Shown here: in pieces, positions 1-6,954 of the stretch
Layout: each line of letters opens with the position of its first letter
Position numbering within the stretch: position 1 is the first letter of the stretch
From: an uncultured Lysobacteraceae bacterium
Lineage (GTDB): Bacteria; Pseudomonadota; Gammaproteobacteria; Xanthomonadales; Rhodanobacteraceae
DNA length: 10,193 nt
Direction of reading: 5' to 3'
NCBI GenBank assembly: GCA_946482585.1
Contig: CAMLSI010000166.1
Location: 1-10,193 of the forward strand
Translations under genes and position numbers: made by a program
Notes under the pieces: model-generated
What the model was told of the DNA's origin: nothing
Seen by the model: only the letters and a program-made list of their open reading frames with translations
Databases searched by the model: none

Positions 1-39
1 ATGGTGCGCATGGCCCGGGGATACGACGTGAAGGGCGTT

Positions 40-816
40 TCACCGATGCCGCGACGTGTCGGCGCAAAGCTCGACCATCAGGGCATCGAGCGCCGCGCTG
101 TCGGCATCCCGGCGCCGCGCGAGCGAAGGGCCGATGCGCGTGAAATGGGCCAGCTGATCCTGCATCCACTGCTGCAAAGCCGGGCCGAGTGGCTCCGACT
201 CGCCCTCGGAGGCGCGCAGCTTGCGGTATTGCAGTTCGGCGATGAACGCGCGCTCGCCGTCGGTCACCCAGGCGGCGGCGGCGAGCTTCGCGAATTCGGT
301 CGGCGGCTGTTCACGGGTGTGTTCGATCCAGCGGCAGGCCAATATCGGGCGCAGGAAATAGAACACTTTCTTGAGGCGCACGGTCGGCCGGTCGAGGTGG
401 TCGGCGAAGGTTGTACGGGCCGTGTCCAGATAGTGGTGCAGCGCCGACGCCGGCTGGAAGAACGTCGACAGCAGCTCGCGCAGACGCGCGGCAAAAATCG
501 GTGCCTCGCGATAGATGATCGGCGAGCCGAGCCATTCGTACAGGGCGACGTTGCAGCGCTGGAACAGTCGCAGCGCCTTGCGCAGATCCCAGCCGCTGAC
601 GTCTAGGTCGTTCGGCAGCATGCGCTCGATGACGTCGCGCGGCTCGGAAACACGCAGATACCAGTCGCGCGGATGGCGGTAGACGAAGCGCACGTCGTAG
701 TCGCTGTCGGGCGACGCGAAACCCCAGGCACGGCTGCCGGACTCGGCGGCGAAAAGCACCTCCACGCCGTACTCGCGCTCGAGCTCGACGAGCGCGCGGA
801 GGATCATCGGTGTCAT
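40..816 (-). CDS. RlaP/YcgL-family nucleotidyltransferase (second gene of the pair)
   Basis: Predicted cytoplasmic nucleotidyltransferase of 258 residues with a DNA polymerase beta-like fold, in the family called YcgL or RlaP. The signature GSRAWGFASPDSDYDVRF lies at about residues 27-44: GS is the nucleotide-binding turn, and D39 and D41 are the expected metal-binding acids. A candidate third acid, D72, sits in the family-typical stretch DVSGWDLRKAL, followed by N..LYEWLGSPIIY near 89-102. The rest is a mostly helical domain with a KKVFYFLRP segment near 149-157. I chose the ATG at 816 because it overlaps the TGA of the upstream gene as TGATG. An in-frame TTG at 834 would add six residues and is less likely; an ATG at 807 is also possible. 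Family assignment is firm. The substrate is unknown: RlaP proteins have been proposed to act in RNA repair, and that is not shown by this sequence. Confidence 0.88.
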   Translation of the reverse strand: MTPMILRALVELEREYGVEVLFAAESGSRAWGFASPDSDYDVRFVYRHPRDWYLRVSEPRDVIERMLPNDLDVSGWDLRKALRLFQRCNVALYEWLGSPIIYREAPIFAARLRELLSTFFQPASALHHYLDTARTTFADHLDRPTVRLKKVFYFLRPILACRWIEHTREQPPTEFAKLAAAAWVTDGERAFIAELQYRKLRASEGESEPLGPALQQWMQDQLAHFTRIGPSLARRRDADSAALDALMVELCADTSRHR

Positions 817-1913
817 CACTGGCGTCGTTCCCAATCGTCTGAGAGTTCCTGCAGCAGCGCATTGGCCGCTGCCGCGTCGATTTCCGCGGGCAGCTCGCTG
901 AGCGGCTTGAGCCGTTCGCAGTCGGCAACGATCGCATCGGCCATCTCCAGAATCTCGTCGTAGCGGTACCGGCCTTCGCGAATGGCGCGCAGCAACTGCA
1001 GCGTTTCGCCCTCGACGCGCACCAACGGTTCGCCGCGTTCGAGGATGGCCTTGCCCGACAACAGGAGTCGGATCGTATGCATCAGATTCTTCGCATCGAA
1101 ATCGAGTTCGCCGGACTCCTGCTGCCGCCAGCGCGCTTCATTGCGCTCGCGTCGCCAAGTCCAGTAGTTCTGGTGGTCGATGAGCGCCTGCTTCCAGGCC
1201 GGTTCGTTGTAGAACAGCAGGCCGGCAAAGCGTTCGACCTCGTCGTCCGCCGGAATCGACTCGCAGGCCAGCGTATCGCCGCGGAATACGCCGCGCGCCG
1301 CGGCGCCGTAGTGATACAGCCGGTAGGCATCGCGCGCGTGTTCGAGCCGCGCCGCATGGCAGGCTGCCAGATCGATTCCGCTCGTCGCGAGACGCTGCGG
1401 CCGGCACGGCGCACTGTCAGTCACGAGCAGATCGTCGCGTCGGATCACATGACAATAGTCTTCCTTGCGCGGCGCTTGTTCCGGTCTTGGTTGGTTGATC
1501 CACTTGTTCTGGCCGCGTGCCTTCCGGATCTGACTGAAGGCATAGCCGACGTGCGTGTCGGCGCAGCGCGTGCTGACGAACAGCGCGCGCCGTTGGAGCA
1601 GGCGTTCCATCTCCGGAGTGCGGCGCCGGATGCAGTCTGCCGGCATGTACAGCAATTCGAGCACGCTCGGGTTCGCTGCGGTCAACAGCTCGATCGTGCG
1701 CCGCAGGCTGTAGTAGACGATGTTGTTGCGCGCGTCGGCGACCTGGTTCGGCGGAGCGGCGAGGTCCGCATAGCGCGCTCTCGGCAGCGCGAAGATGCCG
1801 CGGATGTCTTCGTCGCTGTCGGCCGACGCGGTGCCGTACGCGCGGCTGCCGGCGACGCATTCGAACAGGACGCTTCTGGTATCCGGATTGTCGGGACTGT
1901 AGAGGCTGTTCAC
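816..1913 (-). CDS. RlaP-family nucleotidyltransferase (first gene of the pair)
   Basis: Predicted cytoplasmic nucleotidyltransferase of 365 residues, longer than and clearly divergent from its downstream partner but with the same N-terminal signature: GSRAYGTASADSDEDIR at residues 22-38, with D34 and D36 as the expected metal ligands. A YYSLRRTIELLTAANPSVLELL segment follows at about 67-88. The C-terminal helical part contains DFDAKNLMHTIRLLLSGK (271-288), the K-x-x-M-H-x-x-R-L-L pattern typical of the RlaP family. The usual third carboxylate, expected just before the YYSL segment, appears to be asparagine (N63/N64). I place the start at the GTG at 1913. It has a GAGGGT ribosome-binding site 5 bases upstream, the signature then begins about 20 residues in as in relatives, and a promoter lies just upstream. 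A longer reading from an ATG at 2063 would add 50 basic, non-conserved residues and run through that promoter. The nucleic-acid substrate is unknown. Confidence 0.87.
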   Translation of the reverse strand: MNSLYSPDNPDTRSVLFECVAGSRAYGTASADSDEDIRGIFALPRARYADLAAPPNQVADARNNIVYYSLRRTIELLTAANPSVLELLYMPADCIRRRTPEMERLLQRRALFVSTRCADTHVGYAFSQIRKARGQNKWINQPRPEQAPRKEDYCHVIRRDDLLVTDSAPCRPQRLATSGIDLAACHAARLEHARDAYRLYHYGAAARGVFRGDTLACESIPADDEVERFAGLLFYNEPAWKQALIDHQNYWTWRRERNEARWRQQESGELDFDAKNLMHTIRLLLSGKAILERGEPLVRVEGETLQLLRAIREGRYRYDEILEMADAIVADCERLKPLSELPAEIDAAAANALLQELSDDWERRQ

Positions 1914-1918
1914 GAAAG

Positions 1919-1924
1919 ACCCTC
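1919..1924 (-). promoter_or_regulatory. Ribosome-binding site of the first RlaP-family gene
   Basis: GAGGGT on the minus strand, 5 bases before the GTG at 1913. It supports that GTG over the longer upstream reading. Confidence 0.6.
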
Positions 1925-1956
1925 TACGGCGATGCCTGGCTCGTACCCGGCCGACC

Positions 1957-1985
1957 AGTCTAGGCGGGCGCACCTGCTTTGTCGA
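1957..1985 (-). promoter_or_regulatory. Sigma-70-type promoter for the RlaP-family gene pair
   Basis: On the minus strand, TCGACA (1985-1980, five of six matches to the -35 consensus) is followed after exactly 17 bases by TAGACT (1962-1957, four of six matches to the -10 consensus, including the conserved first two and last bases). Transcription would start near 1950, giving a leader of roughly 37 bases before the GTG at 1913. In GC-rich DNA such a pair with optimal spacing is unlikely to be common, but this is a sequence match only. Confidence 0.5.
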
Positions 1986-2136
1986 CCGGAGGCCGCGGCG
2001 AACGGGAACGGTTTCCATGCCTCGACCGCACGGCGTCGTGCGGCAAGCTGGCGTTCCGTTCATACGGCGCTGCGCATGGCGCGCCCGCCCCGCGATGTCG
2101 CGGACGCTACGACGGTAGAAATGCCAATTGGTCGCG

Positions 2137-2164
2137 TTCCTGCGCCGATCCGGCTGCCTATGAT
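2137..2164 (+). promoter_or_regulatory. Possible promoter of the exported-protein gene
   Basis: TATGAT at 2159-2164 is a good -10 box (five of six). It would place the transcript start near 2171, about 30 bases before the ATG at 2201. The matching -35 is weak: TTCCTG at 2137-2142 with a 16-base spacer. It is the most AT-rich short patch ahead of this gene. Low confidence because one half is poor. Confidence 0.3.
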
Positions 2165-2200
2165 GCGCAGACCGGGGGCGGCGTCGGATCGGAGGAAGTC

Positions 2201-2734
2201 ATGCAACGAAGGATTCGGATGATCGGCGCGCTTGCGCTGACCCTGGCGGCGACCGTGTCGGTGTCGAGCGGCGCGCACGCGGCGGATGCTACGCGGGTCG
2301 CGGCGCGCAAGCCCGCCGTGGCGGCGCGGCAGGCGCCGACGATCGCGATCGTGATCAGCGGTGACAGTGTCATCGCCGGGCCGGCACGCGATGCGATCGG
2401 TGCGTTCGCGCGCGAACAGGGGTTCCGCGTGATCCAGGCCAACGGCCGTTCGCGCGAATCCGAACCGCGCGCGTATGCGCGCAAGGCCGATGCCGTGTTC
2501 TACGTCGATGCGAATCCGGTCGGCGCGACCGAGGTCGAGTACTACGGCAACGTCTCCACACTCTACAGCGCCGAATTCAGCCTGAGCGCCTACCGGCCCA
2601 GCGACGGCGAGCTGCTGTTCTCCGCGCCGTCGCAATCGGTCGACTTCACCGCGCTCAATGCGCGAGAGAAAGCGCAGGAGACCGTCGAGCCGCTGCTGGC
2701 GGACATCGAGCAGGAACTGCGGCGGATTCGTTGA
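2201..2734 (+). CDS. Exported protein of unknown function
   Basis: A 177-residue protein that I do not recognise by family. The N-terminus MQRRIRMIGALALTLAA... is a classical Sec signal peptide: arginines, a hydrophobic core and a likely cleavage after AHA (residue 27). There is no lipobox, so the mature protein is probably soluble in the periplasm or secreted. The mature part opens with a low-complexity Ala/Arg stretch, then alternates strands and helices: IAIVISGDSVIAGPARDAI, GFRVIQA, ADAVFYVDA, YSAEFSLSAYRPSDGELLF, and an acidic/basic C-terminal helix. This loosely resembles the small alpha/beta domains of LpoB/CsgG/FlgT-like envelope proteins, which is only an impression. The ATG at 2201 is chosen because GGAGGAAG (2191-2198) precedes it and the signal peptide starts there; upstream in-frame starts lack both. 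It converges with tagF, 24 bases away, and is on the opposite strand from all other genes here, so it is probably monocistronic. Confidence 0.82.
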   Translation: MQRRIRMIGALALTLAATVSVSSGAHAADATRVAARKPAVAARQAPTIAIVISGDSVIAGPARDAIGAFAREQGFRVIQANGRSRESEPRAYARKADAVFYVDANPVGATEVEYYGNVSTLYSAEFSLSAYRPSDGELLFSAPSQSVDFTALNAREKAQETVEPLLADIEQELRRIR

Positions 2735-2758
2735 TCCGGATGCGGCATGGTTCGCGGC

Positions 2759-3355
2759 TCAGTGCCCGAACAGCCTCAGGAACAGTTCCGTATCGGGCTT
2801 GCCCCGGTGCTGGTATTCGCGCAGCGGCATGTGGTGCGTGCGTTCGGACCACCAGATCGAGCGCGTACCGGCCGCGTTGAAGTCGGCGAGACTCAGGATG
2901 CCGCGCCAGTCTTCGGCAGTGTTCGGCGTGGGGTCCTGCACGAGCAGCAGCGAGGCTTCGGCGTCGAGCTGGTCGTGTAGCACGCGCGGCAGGTCCCGCG
3001 CGAGACGCGACATGCGGCGCCACAGCGTGCCCGCGTCGCCGTTTGCGAGTGCGCTCATGGGCGCACAGGTAAAAAAAGGGAAATAGCGGCCGACCCGGTC
3101 GACGCTCGGCATCAATAGCCCGCACAGCGGCGCCGCGGACCACATGCCGGCCGGCAGCACGAACTGCCAGACCGGCGATACGAGGTAGCTGTCGAGCCAG
3201 GACTCCGAAATCGACCGGAGCGCGAACAGGCCTTCCTGCATCCATTCGTCCACGACGCCGATCTGGTCGCGCGGCAGACTTCGCGTGACGAAGTCGCCGA
3301 GCGACGGGATCTTCCCGTAGAAGCCGAACTCGCCGACGAGGCCGACGCCGCTCAT
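2759..3355 (-). CDS. tagF: T6SS-associated protein TagF, standalone form
   Basis: Cytoplasmic accessory protein of 198 residues. In Pseudomonas HSI-1, TagF acts as a post-translational repressor of T6SS assembly, counteracting activation through the FHA scaffold. Family hallmarks are plain: GFYGKIPSLGDFVTRSLP near residues 11-28, DEWMQEGL near 36-43, GLLMPSVDRVGRYFPF near 79-94, and a C-terminal PDTELFLRLFG. The ATG at 3355 overlaps the TGA of tssM (TGATG), implying coupled translation; an in-frame GTG at 3373 would add six residues and is less likely. In some bacteria TagF is fused to the PppA phosphatase, but here it ends after the TagF domain, and no pppA or ppkA follows. It is the last gene of the cluster on this side and converges with the exported-protein gene. 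Confidence 0.93.
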   Translation of the reverse strand: MSGVGLVGEFGFYGKIPSLGDFVTRSLPRDQIGVVDEWMQEGLFALRSISESWLDSYLVSPVWQFVLPAGMWSAAPLCGLLMPSVDRVGRYFPFFTCAPMSALANGDAGTLWRRMSRLARDLPRVLHDQLDAEASLLLVQDPTPNTAEDWRGILSLADFNAAGTRSIWWSERTHHMPLREYQHRGKPDTELFLRLFGH

Positions 3356-6300
3356 CACATGCGACCCGGACACGTGAAGCTGACGAGCTCGCGCAGCCGG
3401 AACGGGTTCTGCACGCTGCTCGCGGTCACTTCGAGCACGATGCGCTTGCCGTGGATCAGCAGCGCGGCGACGAAGCGCTCGGGGCCGGCGCCGGGCCGGA
3501 TCTCGCCCTCGTCGAACAGGCGGAACAGCGCCCAGGGGCCGGTCTTGACCATGTACTTCTCGCCGTCCTTCGCACTGGCCGTGACGATACGCACCTGGTT
3601 CGTCGCGCGCGGACCGGGCCAGGTCGCGCGCTGCGGCACCTGCGGGCCGTGCGCGTAGCGGAATACCTGCCCGTCGACGTCGAGCGTCATCTGCTCGATC
3701 GTCGCGTCCATTTCCAGCACCTTGAACTCGAACGACAGGTCCATCGCCTTGCCGCCCGACGGGAAGAACACGTCGCGTATGCGCGCGGCCTTCTGGAACG
3801 ACGCGAGCGAGGCCTGGCCGCCGCCGGGCTGGCGCAGTACCCAGGTCGCGCCGGACACATCGGCCATCGGCGCGAGGCGGCTCTGGAAGAACTGATCCAT
3901 CATGCCGCCCTGGCTGAACATGCGTCCGAAATCGGCCAGCGTCACTTCCTGCGTGGCCGAGCGTTCGAACGGATAGCGTCCCTGGATCGCGCGCCGGCAG
4001 AACTCGCCGAGCGAGCTGTCGAGTTCGCCGCCGAGCGTGCTGCGGATGCTGCCGTCGGTCTGGCGGCTGCTGCTTTCGGCGAGGTTTTCGAGCATGCCGC
4101 GCAGCGGCATCGGCAGCTGCGCCGCTTCGGCCCGCACGCGCGTGAGCACTTCGGTCGACGGCACGCTCAGGGTCGTGCGCGTCGCGAGCGCCGCCTGCGT
4201 GCCCGACATGTTCATGTAGACCTCGTTGAACAGCTTCATCACGTTGTCGATCTGCGGCGCGCCGCTGTCGGTGCGCACGAGCCGGCGTATCGGTTCGAAG
4301 CGGTCGTCGACGATGCGTTCGAGGCGTTCTTCCTTGCGTGCGGCGGCCGGCACCATCGACGGTCCCAGCGTGCGGCGCAGATCGTCGGCGGCCGTGTTGA
4401 CCTGGCGCTTGGCCTGGGTCAGCAGCGACTGGTCGTTCGCGCTGTCGGGCTTGATCAAGGTCGTTTCGCGCGCGACGGCCCGCAGGAACTGCGCGATCGG
4501 CGAGTCGGGCGCGGACAGGATGCGCGCGGTCTCGATGCTCTGCGACATCGACGCGCTGTCGACGAGCCGCACGTCGGCGAGATAGGCCTCCCAGAGGCCG
4601 ACGTATTCATGCAGGTAGAGCCGCTTGAGGTCGCGTTGCAACGCGCCTTCGCTGAGGGCTTCGAGCTGCTGCTGCGGGCGCTGCGCTACGCGGTCGAGCA
4701 CCCAGGCTTCCTCGTTCTCGAGCAGGCCCAGCACCGATTCGGCTTCGGGCAGGAACACGTTGTAGTAGCCATGGAACGTGAACAGGCCGGGGATGCCTTT
4801 CGTCAGCGGCTGGCCGCTGGCGCGCCGGAACACGATCGTGGCCTGCGGACCGCCGGCTTCGGCGATGGTGAAGTCGCTGAGCGAGCCGTTGTTGAGGCGA
4901 TTCTTCAGTCGGCTGTAGGCGCGCTGCGCGAGCGAGTAGCGGGCGAGCTGCTCGCGCTTCTGCTTGACGAGCTCCTGATCGACCGGGAACGGCGATGCCA
5001 CGGAGTCGGCCGACAGCAGGCGCGAGAGGTGCACGAACAGCTGATCGCGCTGTTCCTGCGTCGCCGACGGCGGCAGGCTGCGCTCCCAGTCCAGACGCAG
5101 GAAGGCTTCCACGGTCGCCGCGTCGTAGTGCTTGGGTTCGCTGAGCATCAGATAGACCTTGAGCGTCTCGTAGGTCAGCTCGAGGTTGTCTTCGGGGGTC
5201 GTGCGCAGCAGCTCTTCGAGGCGGCGCACGGTGCGTGGCAGCAGCGCGCGCTCGATCGCCTTGCGATAGGAGTCCTGCGCGGCGGCGTCGAGCTTGGTGC
5301 CCTGGTACAGCCCATAGGTCAGGTTGATCGGCGGGTCGCCGACGGTGAAATTCGGTCCGTCGGCGAGCTTCGCGAGTGCGTTCAGCCCCGGCAGCAGCTC
5401 GAGCAGGGTGCCGCCTTCGCCCTTCTGCATGTTCTTGAGATGGCCGTCGACGAGCGCCGTCTTCGAGTCGACGAAATCGATATAGCCCGTGTTGCGCTTG
5501 TAGCTCACGGCCCAGCCGAGCACGGCGAGCGTGAGCAGGCCGATGACGCCCAGATGTCCGGCGATGCTGAGCAGGCGTTCGCGCCGCTCCGCGCGGCGGT
5601 TGCGGCCGGCCAGATGCGCTTCGGGAAAAATCACTTTGTGCAGGAGATCCTGCAGGAAGAAGCTCTTGCCGCTCTTGGGCGTCTGCTGCAACGACACGCG
5701 GCCGTCGAAGCCGAGGCTGCGGTTGAGACTGCCGAGCAGCCGGTCGAACGGCGTGCCTTCCTGCGTGCCGCTGGTGAAGTAGACGCCGCGCAGCATCGCC
5801 GTCGGCGCGAACTTCGAATCGGCGAACACGTTCTGCAGCAATTGCCGCACGAGCGGAGTCAGGTTCGAGAAGTGCTGCGGCAGCGTATAGGCACGCGCGC
5901 GCCGCGCCGTGTCGTTCTCGCTCAGCATCAGCTCGGGCAGCTTGTCGAACAGGCGCCGCGCGAGCGCGTCCATTTCCTGTTCCATCTGCTTGCCGAGCTG
6001 GTCGCGATTCGCGTCGCCGCCGATCTGCAGCGGCAGCGTGAAGCCCCAGACCTGGGCGCGCTCTTCCTTGCTGAGATTCGCGAAGTACTCGTTGAAGCCG
6101 CCGAGCAGGTCGACTTTGCTCACGAGCACGTAGATCGGAAACGCGATGTTGAGGTTCTCGGTGAGCTCGTTGAGGCGAGCGCGGATGCGCGCTGCATGGC
6201 GCACGCGCTCGTCTTCGCTCGACGTGAGCAGGTCGGCGACGGAGATCGTCAGGATCGCGCCGTTGAGCGGCTGACGCGGGCGGAAGCGCTTGAGCAGCTT

Positions 6301-6954
6301 GAGGAAGCCCTCCCATTCGGCCTTGTCCGCCGTGGCGTCGCTTTCCTGCGTGGTGTAGCGGCCCGCGGTATCGAGCAGCACGGTCTCGTCGGCGAACCAC
6401 CAGTCGCAGCTGCGCGTGCCGCCGACGCCGCGGATGCTTTCCTTGCCCATTTCCTCGGCCAGCGGGAAGCGCAGGCCGCTGTTGAGCAGCGCCGTGGTCT
6501 TGCCGGAACCCGGTGCGCCGATGAACACGTACCACGGGATCTGGTACAGGTATTTCTGACCGAACTGCGCGAACAGCCCGCCTTCTTTCTTGCCGCCGAA
6601 GCGTGTCTTCTTGAGCTGGCCCAGCGCGCGCTCGAAGTTCGCGCGCAGTTCGTCGATCGCCGCGCGTGACGGATCGTTCGGCGCCGCCGGCTTGGCTTCG
6701 CGCAAACCCATGACCGCGTCGATGAGACGCGCGTTCATGCGCTGCTTCTTCCAGACGCGGATCAGCAGGCGCAGCAGCACGAGCACGAAGATGCCGACGA
6801 TGATCCAGACGCGCACGGGGACCGGTTCGAGCGGCCGATAGTTCGCGAACGCGAACAGCGGGCCGAGGAACCAGATCGCGAGAGCGAGCGCGATCAGGCC
6901 GAGCGTGATGAAGACGTAGCGGTTGAAGATCAGGGAGAACAGACGGCGCAACAC
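3355..6954 (-). CDS. tssM: T6SS membrane-complex protein TssM (IcmF)
   Basis: Inner-membrane core of the T6SS envelope complex, 1199 residues, the usual full length. Two membrane helices (about 13-37 and 48-66) are followed by a cytoplasmic NTPase-like domain: Walker A GAPGSGKTT at 146-154, DTAGRY at 195-200 and a SKVD specificity motif at 279-282, all intact. The IcmF signature LRGVYFTSGTQEGTP lies near 388-402. A third membrane helix (about 461-484) leads to the large periplasmic part. The conserved C-terminal IcmF region includes VDGQVFRYAHGP and a WPGP motif near 1090-1115; the extreme C-terminus of TssM homologues contacts TssJ. The start is a GTG that overlaps the tssL TAG (TAGTG) and is preceded by a near-perfect ribosome-binding site. 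No frameshift or truncation is seen. Confidence 0.97.
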   Translation of the reverse strand: MLRRLFSLIFNRYVFITLGLIALALAIWFLGPLFAFANYRPLEPVPVRVWIIVGIFVLVLLRLLIRVWKKQRMNARLIDAVMGLREAKPAAPNDPSRAAIDELRANFERALGQLKKTRFGGKKEGGLFAQFGQKYLYQIPWYVFIGAPGSGKTTALLNSGLRFPLAEEMGKESIRGVGGTRSCDWWFADETVLLDTAGRYTTQESDATADKAEWEGFLKLLKRFRPRQPLNGAILTISVADLLTSSEDERVRHAARIRARLNELTENLNIAFPIYVLVSKVDLLGGFNEYFANLSKEERAQVWGFTLPLQIGGDANRDQLGKQMEQEMDALARRLFDKLPELMLSENDTARRARAYTLPQHFSNLTPLVRQLLQNVFADSKFAPTAMLRGVYFTSGTQEGTPFDRLLGSLNRSLGFDGRVSLQQTPKSGKSFFLQDLLHKVIFPEAHLAGRNRRAERRERLLSIAGHLGVIGLLTLAVLGWAVSYKRNTGYIDFVDSKTALVDGHLKNMQKGEGGTLLELLPGLNALAKLADGPNFTVGDPPINLTYGLYQGTKLDAAAQDSYRKAIERALLPRTVRRLEELLRTTPEDNLELTYETLKVYLMLSEPKHYDAATVEAFLRLDWERSLPPSATQEQRDQLFVHLSRLLSADSVASPFPVDQELVKQKREQLARYSLAQRAYSRLKNRLNNGSLSDFTIAEAGGPQATIVFRRASGQPLTKGIPGLFTFHGYYNVFLPEAESVLGLLENEEAWVLDRVAQRPQQQLEALSEGALQRDLKRLYLHEYVGLWEAYLADVRLVDSASMSQSIETARILSAPDSPIAQFLRAVARETTLIKPDSANDQSLLTQAKRQVNTAADDLRRTLGPSMVPAAARKEERLERIVDDRFEPIRRLVRTDSGAPQIDNVMKLFNEVYMNMSGTQAALATRTTLSVPSTEVLTRVRAEAAQLPMPLRGMLENLAESSSRQTDGSIRSTLGGELDSSLGEFCRRAIQGRYPFERSATQEVTLADFGRMFSQGGMMDQFFQSRLAPMADVSGATWVLRQPGGGQASLASFQKAARIRDVFFPSGGKAMDLSFEFKVLEMDATIEQMTLDVDGQVFRYAHGPQVPQRATWPGPRATNQVRIVTASAKDGEKYMVKTGPWALFRLFDEGEIRPGAGPERFVAALLIHGKRIVLEVTASSVQNPFRLRELVSFTCPGRM

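Noticed and set aside
1..39. Possible start of another gene at the left edge
   Set aside because: Only 39 bases, with ATG triplets on both strands and no ribosome-binding site or motif to support any of them.
1..606. Open plus-strand frame at the left edge
   Set aside because: It is opposite the shorter nucleotidyltransferase, whose motifs are clear; its own translation shows no recognisable domain.
1914..2063. N-terminal extension of the longer nucleotidyltransferase from an upstream ATG
   Set aside because: The added 50 residues are Arg-rich and not family-like, the promoter at 1957-1985 would lie inside the coding region, and the GTG at 1913 has a proper ribosome-binding site.
1979..2200. 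Upstream extension of the exported-protein frame
   Set aside because: It would bury the signal peptide 74 residues into the protein, and GGAGGAAG immediately precedes the ATG at 2201.
2735..2758. Bidirectional terminator between the exported-protein gene and tagF
   Set aside because: The convergent arrangement makes one expected, but I see no stable inverted repeat followed by a T-run in the 24-base gap.
3451..6669. A 1072-codon open frame on the plus strand opposite tssM
   Set aside because: It is an antisense shadow of a strongly GC-biased gene: composition is dominated by Arg, Ala, Glu and His, no domain is recognisable, and tssM in the other strand is unmistakable.
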